Shown: positions 37,276 through 48,664, numbered from the stretch's first letter. The stretch: 64,000 nt of DNA from Luteimonas mephitis DSM 12574 (GCF_000422305.1 NZ_AULN01000018.1:1-64000), one strand, 5' to 3'. Made by a program: numbers and translations. The notes: generated by a model from the letters alone, not told the origin.

Positions 37276-39867
37276 ATGTCGCAGCAAACCACCATCCGCA
37301 AGCTTGCCGCACTGGTGAATACACCGGTCGAAAAATTGCTGGAGCAGCTGGCCGAGGCCGGCATGAGCTTCAACGATCCGGACCAGGTCGTCACCAGCAC
37401 CGAGAAGGTCAAGCTTCTGGGCTTCCTGCGCCGCACGCATGGCAAGGCCGACAGGCCTGCCGATGACGCGGTCGTGCCGAAGAAGATCACGCTCAACCGC
37501 AGCCGCAAGCAGGAATTGACGGTCGGCGGCGGCAAGAACCGCGCCACGGTCGATGTCGTCGTGCGCAAGAAGGTCACCCTGGTCAAACCGGGGCAGGGCG
37601 AGGCCGCGCCCGGTGCCACCGTGGCGGCCGGTGGCGACGACGAACGCGCCGAGATCCTGCGCAAGCTGGAGGAATCGCGCCTGCGCAACCTGACCGAGCA
37701 ACAGCGCCTGGCCGAAGAGGACAAGCGCCGCGCCGAAGAGGCCGCCGAGCGCAAGCGCAAGGAAGAAGAGGAAGCCGCGCGCCTGCGTGCCGAGGCCGAA
37801 CTCGTGGCTTCCGCGGCACCTGCCGAGGACGAAGCCGTTGCGCGCAAGCCGCATGGCCACGGCCATCCGAAGCCTGCCGCCCCGCGCGCCGATGATCGCG
37901 GCGGCCACAAGCACAAGACCCGCGGCTCGCACGCGATGGTCGCGGGCGTCGAGGACGACGAGAGCGCCGCGCGCTTCGCCGGCCAGCTGCACCTGAGCGC
38001 CGCCGATCGCGCGCGCCGCAGCACCGCGCGCCCCAAGTCGCGCTCCACGCGCCAGAACCGCGACCAGGCCCGCACCGGTACCGGGTTCAACCGGCCGACC
38101 GCGCCGGTCGTGCGCGAGGTGGCGATCGGTGAGGCGATCACCGTGGCCGACCTCGCCCAGAAGCTGGCGATGAAGGGCGGCGACGTGGTCAAGGCGCTGT
38201 TCAAGATGGGCGTCATGGCGACCATCACCCAGACCATCGACCACGACACCGCGGTGCTGGTCACCGAGGAGCTCGGCCATACCGCGGTGCGCGCCGACGC
38301 CGACGACGCCGAGACCGAGCTGCTGGCGCGCGTGGAAGACATGCAGGGCGACAAGGTCGTGCGTCCGCCGGTGGTCACGATCATGGGCCACGTCGACCAC
38401 GGCAAGACCTCGCTGCTCGACTACATCCGCCGCACCAAGGTGGCCACCGGCGAGGCCGGCGGCATCACCCAGCACATCGGTGCGTACCACGTCAAAACCG
38501 GCAAGGGCGTCATCAGCTTCCTCGATACGCCAGGCCACTCGGCGTTTGCCTCGATGCGCGCGCGCGGCGCGAAGCTCACCGACATCGTGGTGCTGGTGGT
38601 CGCCGCCGACGATGGCGTGATGCCGCAGACGATCGAGGCCGTGCAGCATGCGCGCGCCGCGGGCGTGCCGCTGATCGTGGCGATCAACAAGATCGACAAG
38701 TCCGAAGCCGATCCTTCGCGGATCAAGAACGAACTGCTCGGTCAGGAAATCGTCGCCGAGGAATTCGGCGGCGACACCCAGATGGTCGAGCTTTCGGCGA
38801 AGACCGGACAGGGCGTGGACGCGCTGCTCGACGCGATCTCGCTGCAGGCCGAAGTGCTCGAACTCAAGGCCGTGCCCGAGGGTCGCGCCACCGGCGTGGT
38901 GATCGAATCCGCGCTCGACAAGGGCCGCGGCCCGGTCGCGACGGTGCTGGTGCAGCAGGGTTCGCTGCAGAAGGGCGACTACCTGGTCTGCGGCGTGCAG
39001 TACGGCCGCGTGCGCGCGCTGTTCGACGAGAACGGCAAGCAGGTGGCCAGCGCGGGTCCGTCGATCCCGGTGCAGGTGCTCGGCCTGTCCGGCGTGCCTG
39101 ACGCGGGCGACGATTTCGTCGTCGTCGAGGACGAGCGCCTGGCCAAGGACGTTGCCCAGCAGCGCGATGCCAAGCGCCGCGAGACGCGCCTGGTGGGCCA
39201 GGCCGGCAACCGCATGGAAGACATCATGGCGCAGATGGGCGCGGGCGAGGCCCAGCTGAGCCTGCCGCTGATCATCAAGGCCGACGTGCAGGGCTCGGTG
39301 CAGGCGCTGCGCGAGGCGCTGACCGCGCTGTCGAACGAGCAGATCCGCATCAACGTGCTCGCCGCCGGCGTCGGCGGCATCACCGAGTCCGATGCGCAGC
39401 TGGCCGCGACCTCGAAGGCAACGCTGATCGGCTTCAACGTCCGCGCCGATGCCTCGGCGCGCAAGGTGATCGAGGGCAATGGCGTCGACCTGCGCTACTT
39501 CTCGATCATCTATGACGTGATCGACCAGGTGAAGCAGGTCGCATCCGGCATCCTCGGCGTCGAGATCCGCGAAGAGATCATCGGTACCGCGGAAGTCCGC
39601 GACGTGTTCCGCAGCTCCAAGTTCGGCGCCGTCGCCGGCTGCATGGTGGTGGAGGGCGTGGTCAAGCGCCACAAGCCGATCCGCGTGCTGCGCGACAACA
39701 CCGTCATCTTCGAGGGCGAGCTGGAATCGCTGCGCCGCTTCAAGGAGAACGTCGACGAAGTGCGCAACGGCACCGAGTGCGGCATCGGCGTGAAGCAGTA
39801 CAACGACGTGCAGCCGGGCGACCAGATCGAGTGCTTCGAGCGCATCGAAGTGCAGCGCACGCTCTGA
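37276..39867 (+). CDS. infB: Translation initiation factor IF-2
   Basis: 863 residues. It is a GTPase that brings fMet-tRNA to the 30S subunit. The N-terminal IF2_N motif ([20 protein letters not shown]) is followed by a long charged region with coiled-coil arginine/glutamate runs and a His/Lys basic linker. A second IF2_N ([19 protein letters not shown]) precedes the G domain: G1 GHVDHGKT (371-378), G3 DTPGH (417-421), G4 NKID (471-474). The C-domains follow ([17 protein letters not shown]). ATG 37276 replaces an upstream in-frame start at 37234 that lacks IF2 homology. It overlaps rbfA by one base. Confidence 0.96.
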   Translation: MSQQTTIRKLAALVNTPVEKLLEQLAEAGMSFNDPDQVVTSTEKVKLLGFLRRTHGKADRPADDAVVPKKITLNRSRKQELTVGGGKNRATVDVVVRKKVTLVKPGQGEAAPGATVAAGGDDERAEILRKLEESRLRNLTEQQRLAEEDKRRAEEAAERKRKEEEEAARLRAEAELVASAAPAEDEAVARKPHGHGHPKPAAPRADDRGGHKHKTRGSHAMVAGVEDDESAARFAGQLHLSAADRARRSTARPKSRSTRQNRDQARTGTGFNRPTAPVVREVAIGEAITVADLAQKLAMKGGDVVKALFKMGVMATITQTIDHDTAVLVTEELGHTAVRADADDAETELLARVEDMQGDKVVRPPVVTIMGHVDHGKTSLLDYIRRTKVATGEAGGITQHIGAYHVKTGKGVISFLDTPGHSAFASMRARGAKLTDIVVLVVAADDGVMPQTIEAVQHARAAGVPLIVAINKIDKSEADPSRIKNELLGQEIVAEEFGGDTQMVELSAKTGQGVDALLDAISLQAEVLELKAVPEGRATGVVIESALDKGRGPVATVLVQQGSLQKGDYLVCGVQYGRVRALFDENGKQVASAGPSIPVQVLGLSGVPDAGDDFVVVEDERLAKDVAQQRDAKRRETRLVGQAGNRMEDIMAQMGAGEAQLSLPLIIKADVQGSVQALREALTALSNEQIRINVLAAGVGGITESDAQLAATSKATLIGFNVRADASARKVIEGNGVDLRYFSIIYDVIDQVKQVASGILGVEIREEIIGTAEVRDVFRSSKFGAVAGCMVVEGVVKRHKPIRVLRDNTVIFEGELESLRRFKENVDEVRNGTECGIGVKQYNDVQPGDQIECFERIEVQRTL

Positions 39868-40229
39868 TGCCGCAGAAGTCCTTCCACCGCACCGACCGCG
39901 TTTCAGCCCAGCTCCGCCGCGAGCTGGGCACCCTGGTGCGCGATGCCGTGGCCGAGCACGGCCTGCCGTCGGTCAGCGTGTCGGACGTCGAGGTCACGCG
40001 CGACCTGGCGCATGCCAAGGTGTTCGTGACCGCGCTTCAGTCCGAGCGTGCGCAGGAGGCGATGAAGGGGCTCAAGGCGGTCGCGCCGGAAGTCCGCTAC
40101 CGGCTCGCGCGCGCCGTGAACCTGCGCCATGTGCCCGAGCTGCACTTCCACTACGACGATTCCGTCGACCGCGGCGAGCGCATCGACAACCTGCTGCGCG
40201 ACCTGCCCGACAGCGGCGGCGACGGCTGA
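39867..40229 (+). CDS. rbfA: 30S ribosome-binding factor A
   Basis: 120 residues. It is a KH-type factor for 16S 5'-end maturation and cold growth. RTDRVSAQLRRELGTLVRD, VSVSDVEVTRDLAHAKVFVT and VPELHFHYDDSVDRGERID are standard blocks. It starts on the infB stop (TGATG). The next gene, truB, comes after palindrome copy C. Confidence 0.96.
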   Translation: MPQKSFHRTDRVSAQLRRELGTLVRDAVAEHGLPSVSVSDVEVTRDLAHAKVFVTALQSERAQEAMKGLKAVAPEVRYRLARAVNLRHVPELHFHYDDSVDRGERIDNLLRDLPDSGGDG

Positions 40230-40250
40230 GCTGTCTTCATCAAGACTTTT

Positions 40251-40325
40251 GCAGGAGCGGCCCATGGCCGCGAGCTTTTCGCGTTCACCGCCAAGCAAGA
40301 GGTCGCGGCCATGGGCCGCTCCTGC
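40251..40325. repeat. Paired palindrome, copy C
   Basis: The arms 40251-40273 and 40303-40325 are perfect 23-bp reverse complements with the same GGAGCGGCCCATGGCCGCGA core as copy A, 34 kb away. The 29-base spacer is unrelated to that of copy A. It sits between rbfA and truB, breaking the otherwise tight operon. Confidence 0.9.
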
Positions 40326-40376
40326 GAGAGCGTGCGTACAGCGGCGTGCGCCGCGCCACGACCCTACAATGCCTCG

Positions 40377-41348
40377 ATGAGCAAGCCGCCACGCACGCGA
40401 TTCCGCAGCCTCGACGGCATCCTGCTGCTCGACAAGCCGCGCGGGCTGAGTTCCAACCAGGCGCTGCAGCGCGTGCGGCACCTGTTCCGAGCGCAGAAAG
40501 CCGGCCACACCGGCAGCCTTGATCCGCTGGCCACCGGCTTGTTGCCGGTCTGCTTCGGCGAGGCGACCAAGATCGCCGGCGGCCTGCTGGGCGCACGCAA
40601 GGCCTACGATGCGGTCGCGCGGCTTGGCATCGTCACCGACACCGATGACGCCGACGGCCAGCCGCTGCGCGAGCGCCCGGTGCCCGCGTTGTCCATCGAC
40701 ACCATCGACGCCGCCCTGGGTGCGCTGACCGGGCGCATTCGCCAGCGCCCGCCGATCTATTCGGCGCTCAAGCGCGGCGGTGAGCCGCTGTATGCCAAGG
40801 CCCGCCGCGGCGAGGTCGTGGAAGTGGACGAGCGCGAGGTCGACGTGCATGCGTTCGAGCTGCGGGCCGCCGCCGACCTGCTCGATGACGGTGAACCGCT
40901 GCTGCGGCTGCACGTCGAATGCGGTTCGGGGACGTACGTGCGCAGCCTGGTGCGCGACCTGGGTGAGGCGCTCGGCTGCGGTGCGCACGTCGCCGAGCTG
41001 CGCCGGCTCTGGGTCGATCCTTTCCGCGAACCGAAGCTGTGGACGCTGGACGACCTGCAGGCGCTGGCCGGCCGCGGCGAGCGCGGCCTCGACGCTTGCC
41101 TGCTGCCGGTGGAGAGCGGCATGGCGTCGTGGCCGGAGGTGGAGGTCGATGCGGCCCAGGCAGGCCGACTGTCCCACGGGCAGGGCGTGTCCGGGGGGTT
41201 TCGGCCGGCCGGCGCCGTGGCGATCTTCGATCCGCGCGGTCGCGCGCTGGGGCTGGGCGAGGTCGATGGCGAGGGACGCCTGCGGCCGCAACGGCTGTTC
41301 AGCTGGGCCTGCGCCCAGCCCGGCACCCCGGCTGCCGATGCGCGCTGA
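40377..41348 (+). CDS. truB: tRNA pseudouridine-55 synthase
   Basis: 323 residues. It makes the T-loop pseudouridine of all tRNAs. The catalytic aspartate is D49 in [20 protein letters not shown]-like [39 protein letters not shown] and [19 protein letters not shown] follow. ATG 40377 was chosen, as the frame upstream crosses copy C. TACAAT at 40365-40370 lies only 6 bases before the ATG, so a transcript from it would be leaderless or nearly so. Confidence 0.95.
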   Translation: MSKPPRTRFRSLDGILLLDKPRGLSSNQALQRVRHLFRAQKAGHTGSLDPLATGLLPVCFGEATKIAGGLLGARKAYDAVARLGIVTDTDDADGQPLRERPVPALSIDTIDAALGALTGRIRQRPPIYSALKRGGEPLYAKARRGEVVEVDEREVDVHAFELRAAADLLDDGEPLLRLHVECGSGTYVRSLVRDLGEALGCGAHVAELRRLWVDPFREPKLWTLDDLQALAGRGERGLDACLLPVESGMASWPEVEVDAAQAGRLSHGQGVSGGFRPAGAVAIFDPRGRALGLGEVDGEGRLRPQRLFSWACAQPGTPAADAR

Positions 41349-41350
41349 AC

Positions 41351-41379
41351 TTGTGGCCAGCGCCGCCAGGCGCTACAAT
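41351..41379 (+). promoter_or_regulatory. Sigma-70 promoter for rpsO
   Basis: TTGTGG (41351-41356), a 17-base spacer and TACAAT (41374-41379). It lies 129 bases before the rpsO ATG, leaving a leader long enough for S15 autoregulation, though no specific fold was identified. Confidence 0.65.
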
Positions 41380-41508
41380 TTTGCGGCTTTTTCAAGCACT
41401 TTCGCATCATCCATCCCGCAAACGGCGAGCCGAGCGGTGCGTGGACCATGCCGCCGGCATGGCGCCGCGTTCCTGCAAGCCACGCATCTACCCCGAGGCA
41501 GACACCAG

Positions 41509-41769
41509 ATGTCCATCGACACCAGCACCATCATCAGCGAACACAAGCGCGGCGACAGCGACACCGGCTCGCCGGAAGTCCAGGTCGCCCTGCTCACCGC
41601 ACGCATCGTGCACCTGACCGAGCACTTCAAGACCCACAAGCACGACCACCACAGCCGTCGTGGCCTGCTGAAGATGGTCAACCGCCGCCGCAGCCTGCTC
41701 GACTACCTGCACCGCAAGGACGTCGCGCGCTACAAGTCCCTCATCGAGAAGCTTGGCCTGCGCCGGTAA
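41509..41769 (+). CDS. rpsO: 30S ribosomal protein S15
   Basis: 86 residues. It is a primary 16S rRNA binder in the central domain and part of bridge B4. [40 protein letters not shown] and [13 protein letters not shown] are hallmark blocks. GAGGCAGACACCAG precedes the ATG. An intrinsic terminator follows after 12 bases, and then pnp, the conserved rpsO-pnp order. Confidence 0.98.
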   Translation: MSIDTSTIISEHKRGDSDTGSPEVQVALLTARIVHLTEHFKTHKHDHHSRRGLLKMVNRRRSLLDYLHRKDVARYKSLIEKLGLRR

Positions 41770-41781
41770 CCCCGGACAACA

Positions 41782-41816
41782 CCGCGGCGCAGCAATGCGC
41801 CGCGGTTCTTTTTTTT
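41782..41816 (+). terminator. Intrinsic terminator between rpsO and pnp
   Basis: A 10-bp stem CCGCGGCGCA/TGCGCCGCGG (41782-41791, 41796-41805) with a GCAA tetraloop is followed by TTC and eight T. It is a very strong signal. In E. coli the equivalent site gives partial readthrough into pnp. Confidence 0.93.
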
Positions 41817-41896
41817 GGATCGCTTCGCGCGGTCCGCCCGGCGCGGGCAAGGGTCCGCCTCCGGTCCATCGCTAGAGTCATCCAAGGAATACAGAC

Positions 41897-44005
<2,109 letters not shown>

Positions 44006-44035
44006 GCCACCGCGACATCGCTGCACGATACGAGA

Positions 44036-44059
44036 AAGCGGGCTTCGGCCCGCTTTTTC
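44036..44059 (+). terminator. Intrinsic terminator after pnp
   Basis: Stem AGCGGGC/GCCCGCT with a TTCG tetraloop, extended by A-T pairs, followed by TTTTTCT. It begins 30 bases after the pnp stop. Confidence 0.92.
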
Positions 44060-44110
44060 TATGATTTTCTCCCGACTGGGGAAGAAACACGCGTCCAGGT
44101 GACCGGGCGC

Positions 44111-44201
44111 CGGGTGCGAATGCCCTTGCGCGCGAATGTCTTCCGGCGCCGGCCTGCGGCCAACGCCTCATTGATTTCGCACCCAAGGGCATTCGCACCC
44201 G
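44111..44201. repeat. 17-bp inverted repeat with long spacer
   Basis: CGGGTGCGAATGCCCTT (44111-44127) is perfectly complemented at 44185-44201. The 57-base spacer has no pairing to match. It is unrelated in sequence to the GGAGCGGC copies but has the same architecture. It lies between pnp and the DUF5671 gene. Confidence 0.8.
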
Positions 44202-44329
44202 CGTTCCGACTTGCACGGCGGTTCAAGAGCAAAAGGCGAAGGGGGTTACGGCGACCCATTGAAACTGGCGTGAACGATCTGTCGTGCCGCCTGCTACAGT
44301 CGCCGCCATCGCAATCACGGAGTGCGGGC

Positions 44330-44968
44330 ATGGCGGCCGGTGTACAGGAGCTTGAAATCTTCGTGCGCGAGGCGCTGCTGCGCGGGCAATCGCGCGAAGC
44401 CATTGCGCAGGCGCTGGCCGCGGCCGGCTGGACCGAAGCGCAGACGCGCGACGTGCTGTCGGCCTATGCCGATGTCGACTTTCCCGTGCCGGTGCCGCGT
44501 CCACGGGCCTCGCTGTCGGCGCGCGAGGCGTTCCTGTACCTGGTGCTGTTCGCCTCGCTGTACTACGCGGCCTTCCACGTCGGCAGCCTGCTGTTCGACC
44601 TGATCAACGCCGCCTTCCCGGATCCGGCTTCACGCGGCTACGGCCTGTTCGGCTCGTCGATGCGCTGGTCCACGGCCTCGGTGATCATCGCCTTCCCGGT
44701 CTTCGCGCTGCTCGCGCGGCACCTTGCGCGCGAGGTGGCGCGCCAGCCGATCAAGCGGCTCTCGCCGGTGCGCCGCTGGCTGACCTACCTGACCCTGTTC
44801 CTGGCTGCCATTGCGCTGATCTGCGACGTCACCACGCTGGTCTTCAACCTGCTGGGCGGCGAACTGAGCATCCGCTTCGTGCTCAAGGTGCTGGTGGTGG
44901 GGGTGATCGCCGGCAGCGTGTTCGGCTATTACCTGCGCGACCTGCGTCGTGAGGAAGTGGCGGCATGA
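44330..44968 (+). CDS. DUF5671-type membrane protein
   Basis: 212 residues. A short soluble N-terminus forms a helix-turn pattern (ELEIFVREALLRGQSREAIAQALAAAGW, similar to other small N-terminal helical domains). It is followed by the DUF5671-like membrane part with four helices: AREAFLYLVLFASLYYAAFHVGS-type first helix, then ones near 120, 155 and 187. SLLFDLINAAFPDP is the most characteristic stretch. Function is unknown. ATG 44330 was chosen at the start of MAAGVQELE; the longer frame crosses the inverted repeat. It overlaps the next gene by 4 bp. Confidence 0.7.
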   Translation: MAAGVQELEIFVREALLRGQSREAIAQALAAAGWTEAQTRDVLSAYADVDFPVPVPRPRASLSAREAFLYLVLFASLYYAAFHVGSLLFDLINAAFPDPASRGYGLFGSSMRWSTASVIIAFPVFALLARHLAREVARQPIKRLSPVRRWLTYLTLFLAAIALICDVTTLVFNLLGGELSIRFVLKVLVVGVIAGSVFGYYLRDLRREEVAA

Positions 44969-45396
44969 ATGGCCGGCCGGTCGGGACCTGGCTGCTGGTG
45001 CTGGCCGGGATCGTGGTCGTGGCGACGGTGGCCGGTGCCATCGTGGTGATGGGCTCGCCGGCCGAACAGCGGCGCATGCGCATCGACGAGCGGCGCGTGG
45101 ACGACCTGCGGCGGATCGAAGCGGCAGTACGGCTCTACCATGGCGATGCGGACGCGTTGCCGGGCACGCTCGACGTGCTTGCTGCGCGGCCGGGCGTTGC
45201 CTTGGACGCCGCCGACCCGGAAACCGGATCGAGTTACGGGTACCGAAAAGCGGGAGGCGATGCGTTCGAACTGTGCGCGACCTTCGCCACCGATACCGCG
45301 GCCCGGAAGCCCGGCGAGCACTGGCAGGAGCCGCGCTGGGCGCATGGCGCCGGGCGGCACTGCTTCACGTTCCGCATCGAGGAACCGAAGGACTGA
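44965..45396 (+). CDS. Single-pass membrane protein of unknown function
   Basis: 143 residues. One N-terminal helix (9-29, LLVLAGIVVVATVAGAIVV) is followed by a soluble domain: DERRVDDLRRIEAAVRLYHG, then a Cys-containing C-terminal half (FELCATFATD, GRHCFTFRIEE). The DLRRIEAAV..YH..AL pattern resembles the segment after the helix of pseudopilins and similar periplasmic proteins. It is translated together with the DUF5671 gene (ATGA overlap), so the two probably act as a unit. I do not recognise a named family. Confidence 0.7.
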   Translation: MNGRPVGTWLLVLAGIVVVATVAGAIVVMGSPAEQRRMRIDERRVDDLRRIEAAVRLYHGDADALPGTLDVLAARPGVALDAADPETGSSYGYRKAGGDAFELCATFATDTAARKPGEHWQEPRWAHGAGRHCFTFRIEEPKD

Positions 45397-45438
45397 AGGA
45401 TTGCGCGGGCGCTGGCCGCGCGGTGCCAGGCTTCGCCG

Positions 45439-45459
45439 ATATATCACGATGTTGTATAT
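45439..45459. promoter_or_regulatory. Imperfect palindrome, candidate MarR operator/promoter
   Basis: ATATATCACGATGTTGTATAT is an AT-rich imperfect palindrome of 20-odd bases (7 of 10 positions symmetric) in otherwise GC-rich DNA, 26 bases before the marR ATG. TATATT at its right end could be a -10 box. This fits an autorepressing MarR site, by inference. Confidence 0.45.
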
Positions 45460-45484
45460 TCCGCGTCCTTCACCGGGTGCGCGC

Positions 45485-45925
45485 ATGGACAAGAAGCAAT
45501 ACATGGCCCTGTCGGAATTCCGGTTCCGGCTTGCACGGTTCCTCCACTTGAGCCAGGCAGCGGCGCGGGCGGAGGGAATCACGCCGGCGCAGTACCTGCT
45601 GCTGTTGCACCTGCATGGATTCCCCGGCCGCGCCTGGGCCACGGTCGGCGAGCTGGCCGAGCGCCTGCAGGCCAGCCACCAGGGCACGGTGGCTTTGGTG
45701 CAGCGCTGCGTCCGCAACGGCTTGGTTGCAAAGCGCCGCAGCGGCAGTGATGCCCGCTGCGTCGAGATCCGCCCGACGCCGCGCGCGCGGACGCTGGTGC
45801 GGCGGATCGCGAAATGCCACGCCGAGGCGCTGGCGCAGATGGACACGGTGTTCCGCGCCGCGAGCGCCGCGGGCGAAAGCGTCGGCCGCCGCGTTCCGCG
45901 CAAGAACGTGCGCACGGCCGATTAG
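45485..45925 (+). CDS. MarR-family transcriptional regulator
   Basis: 146 residues. The winged-helix DNA-binding part is visible: ITPAQYLLLLHLHGFPG, then TVGELAERLQASHQGTVALVQRCVRNGLVAK (recognition helix) and the wing RRSGSDARCVEIRPT. N- and C-terminal helices should form the dimer interface. The ATG at 45485 starts MDKKQYMAL; the upstream frame overlaps the previous gene. It lies 10 bp before the CLC gene, with which it is probably cotranscribed. The effector is unknown. Confidence 0.88.
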   Translation: MDKKQYMALSEFRFRLARFLHLSQAAARAEGITPAQYLLLLHLHGFPGRAWATVGELAERLQASHQGTVALVQRCVRNGLVAKRRSGSDARCVEIRPTPRARTLVRRIAKCHAEALAQMDTVFRAASAAGESVGRRVPRKNVRTAD

Positions 45926-45935
45926 GGGCAACGGC

Positions 45936-47663
45936 ATGCACAAGCGCGATTTTTCCGGCAGCAACCGCCTGCTCCTGCTGTCCGCCTTCGCGGTGGTGAT
46001 CGGGGGCCTGAGCACGCTCGGGGCGTGGCTGCTGCTGGCGATGATCAGGTTCTTCACCAACCTGTTCTTCTACCAGGCGTTCTCGCTGGCGCAGTCGTCG
46101 CCGGCCGACAACCGGCTTGGCGCGTGGGTGATCCTGGTGCCGGCGCTCGGCGGGCTGATCGTCGGGCTGATGGCGCGCTACGGCAGCGACAGGATCCGCG
46201 GCCACGGCATCCCCGAGGCGCTCGAAGCGATCCTGTTCGGCAAGAGCCAGATGTCGGCGAAGGTCGCGGTGCTCAAGCCGCTGTCGTCGGGCGTTGTGAT
46301 CGGCAGCGGCGGGCCGTTCGGCGCCGAAGGCCCGGTGATCATGACCGGCGGCGCGGTGGCGTCGCTGCTGGCGCAGGCATTTCGCCTGACCTCGGCCGAA
46401 CGCAAGGCGCTGCTGGTGGCCGGCGCCTGCGCGGGCATGACGGCGGTGTTCGGCACGCCGCTGGCGGCGATCCTGCTGGCGGTGGAACTGCTGCTGTTCG
46501 AACTGCGCCCGCGCAGCCTGCTGCCGGTGGCGCTGGCCTGCACGGTGGCCGGCTTCCTGCGGCCGCTATGGGCAGAACCAGGACCGCTGTTCGCGATGCA
46601 GACGCCGCACGCGGACACGATCGCGCTGGTGTCGTGCGTGGTCGCGGGGCTGGCCTGCGGAATGCTGTGCACCGCGATGAGCAGCATCCTGTACAAGGTC
46701 GAGGACGGCTTCGCACGCCTGCCGATCCACTGGATGTGGTGGCCGGCGCTTGGCGGGCTGGTGGTGGGCCTCGGCGGCTGGCTCGAGCCGCGCGCACTGG
46801 GCGTGGGCTACGACGTGATCGGCGACCTGCTGGCCAATCACCTCGCGCTGCAGGTGGTGGTGGCGCTGGTGCTGGTGAAGGCGGTGATCTGGGTGGTTGC
46901 GCTGGGGTCGGGTACGTCCGGCGGCATCCTTGCGCCGCTGCTGATGATCGGCGCGGGCCTTGGCTGCGTGCTCGGGCCGTGGCTGCCCGGCGGCGACGTG
47001 CGGCTGTGGGCGCTGGTGTGCATGGCCGCCACGCTGGGTGGCACGATGCGCGCGCCGCTGATGGCGGTGGTGTTCGCATTCGAGCTGACGTACGACACCA
47101 ACGCACTGCTGCCGACGATCCTGGGCTGCGTGGTGGCCTATGGCTTCTCTGTGGTGGCGATGCCGCGCTCGATCCTGACCGAGAAGATCGCCCGCCGCGG
47201 CCTGCACGTGTACCGCGAGTACGGGGTTGATCCGCTGGAACGCCACTTCGTCAGCGAGGTGATGACCGGCGAAGTGGTTGCGATTCCCGCGGCCATGCCG
47301 GTGCCGGAAGTGCAGGCGCGCTACTTCGGCGCCGGCCAGAAGCATCGCGCGTATCCGGTGGTCGATGGCGAGCGCCTGGTCGGCATGATCGACCGCGACG
47401 ACCTGCCGCCCGGCGTGGTGCAGGACGATGCGCAGCCCGTCGCCGAACTGCTGCAGGGCATCGCCGCGCCGCACGCGCTGGCCCAGGAAACCTGTCGCGC
47501 GGTCGCCTCGCGCATGGCCGCGCTGGGATTGCAGCGGCTGCCGGTGGTGGAATCGGCGCAATCACCGAAGCTGGTGGGCGTGGTCAGCCGCAGCGACCTG
47601 CTCAAGCCATCGCGGCAGCTGCACGAGGAGGAGTCGCGGCGCGAGCGCTTCCTGCGCCGATAG
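45936..47663 (+). CDS. CLC-family chloride channel/transporter with CBS domains
   Basis: 575 residues. It is a polytopic CLC core (about 1-430) plus two cytoplasmic CBS domains (about 445-565, SEVMTGEVVAIPAAMPV and LPVVESAQSPKLVGVVSRSD). Signature loops are GHGIPEALE, GSGGPFGAEGP with the gating glutamate E131, and GSGTSGGILAP. Aligned by eye to E. coli ClcA, the internal proton glutamate (second E of IIEE) corresponds to L185 here (AVEL), which would favour a channel rather than a 2Cl/H antiporter. It follows the MarR gene by 10 bp. Confidence 0.88.
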   Translation: MHKRDFSGSNRLLLLSAFAVVIGGLSTLGAWLLLAMIRFFTNLFFYQAFSLAQSSPADNRLGAWVILVPALGGLIVGLMARYGSDRIRGHGIPEALEAILFGKSQMSAKVAVLKPLSSGVVIGSGGPFGAEGPVIMTGGAVASLLAQAFRLTSAERKALLVAGACAGMTAVFGTPLAAILLAVELLLFELRPRSLLPVALACTVAGFLRPLWAEPGPLFAMQTPHADTIALVSCVVAGLACGMLCTAMSSILYKVEDGFARLPIHWMWWPALGGLVVGLGGWLEPRALGVGYDVIGDLLANHLALQVVVALVLVKAVIWVVALGSGTSGGILAPLLMIGAGLGCVLGPWLPGGDVRLWALVCMAATLGGTMRAPLMAVVFAFELTYDTNALLPTILGCVVAYGFSVVAMPRSILTEKIARRGLHVYREYGVDPLERHFVSEVMTGEVVAIPAAMPVPEVQARYFGAGQKHRAYPVVDGERLVGMIDRDDLPPGVVQDDAQPVAELLQGIAAPHALAQETCRAVASRMAALGLQRLPVVESAQSPKLVGVVSRSDLLKPSRQLHEEESRRERFLRR

Positions 47664-47974
47664 CGCATTCGCCGGCGGTGGACGAGGCCGTGCGGATATC
47701 CCGAAGTTGCCCGTGGCAGCGGGCAGCGGGAAGGTGGTCGTTCCGGGCATGGCGAGGACTCTGCCCCTGTTGCTCCGACGGGAAGCGGATTCCTCGCCAT
47801 GCCGGGAAAGACTTGGCTGGGCGTCTCCAAGGCCACCGGCCGTGGCGACTGGACCAGTAGCGGGCCGGGCGTGTCAGCGGTGCCGGCAAAGGGATCCGCC
47901 GATGGCGGCGGTATCCTTGCAGTTGCGGAAAACGGCCGGCACTGCCGGCATCGAAGCGTGCGGAGCGCGAATCC
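47664..47974. repeat. 311-bp gap with an inverted repeat
   Basis: TCCGGGCATGGCGAGGA (47742-47758) is complemented, with one mismatch, by TCCTCGCCATGCCGGGA (47791-47807). The spacer is 32 bases. No ORF with coding features was seen in the gap; promoter elements for the next gene were not identified. Confidence 0.7.
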
Positions 47975-48595
47975 ATGAACGAAACCCTGTTGTTCACGGC
48001 GCTGGACATGGCGGGCACCTTCGCCTTCGCGATCAGCGGCGCGGTGGCCGCGCGGCAGAAGAACCTCGACCTGTTCGGCATCATCGCGATCGCCTACATG
48101 GTCGCCTGCGGCGGCGGCATCATCCGCGATGTCTGCATCGGCGCGATCCCGCCGGTGGGCCTGGCGGATTGGCGCTACCTGGCGCTGGCGCTGGTCGCAT
48201 CCGCGCTGGTCATGGTCGCGTACCCGCTGGCGCAGCGGCTGGATCATCCGGTGCAGATGTTCGATGCGCTCGGGCTGAGCTTCTTCGCCGTGTTCGGCGC
48301 CCACAAGGCGCTCGAGCATGGCCACAACGTGCAGGTCGCGATCGTGCTTGGCGTGGTCAGTGCGGTCGGCGGCGGGGCGCTGCGCGACGTGCTGCTCAAT
48401 CGCACGCCGCTGATCCTGCGCAAGGAAATCTACGCCTCCGCGGCGCTCGTCGCGGCGGTGGTGCAGGTGACGGGCGAGCGGCTGGCGCTGTCGATGGACT
48501 GGCTGCCGTGGCTCGGCATCGTCCTGTGCTTCGGGCTGCGCTATCTTGCGATGCGCTACCACTGGAACCTGCCGCGGTTCTCGCGGGACGAGTAG
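47975..48595 (+). CDS. TRIC/UPF0126 family cation channel
   Basis: 206 residues, seven helices. The duplicated glycine-rich pore motif appears twice, as ACGGGIIRDVCIG and VGGGALRDVLLNRTP, which is diagnostic of the UPF0126 repeat. LDMAGTFAFAISGAVAA and DALGLSFFAVFGAHKAL are the paired first helices of each repeat. Structures of bacterial homologs show homotrimeric potassium-type channels. No regulator is adjacent. Confidence 0.9.
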   Translation: MNETLLFTALDMAGTFAFAISGAVAARQKNLDLFGIIAIAYMVACGGGIIRDVCIGAIPPVGLADWRYLALALVASALVMVAYPLAQRLDHPVQMFDALGLSFFAVFGAHKALEHGHNVQVAIVLGVVSAVGGGALRDVLLNRTPLILRKEIYASAALVAAVVQVTGERLALSMDWLPWLGIVLCFGLRYLAMRYHWNLPRFSRDE

Positions 48596-48634
48596 GCGCA
48601 CGCGTGGGCCGGTGCGCTTGCATGCGGGCAGCGC

Positions 48635-48664
48635 GTCAGCGCCAGTCAGCGCCAGTCAGCGCCA
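48635..48664. repeat. Three perfect copies of a 10-bp repeat
   Basis: GTCAGCGCCA occurs at 48635, 48645 and 48655. The third copy contains the stop codon (TGA, minus strand, 48656-48658) of the next gene, so slippage here would not change that protein but extends its 3' flank. Confidence 0.9.

Noticed and set aside
36685-39672. 995-codon minus-strand frame opposite infB
   Set aside because: Antisense shadow of infB and nusA; no domain signature and no ribosome site.
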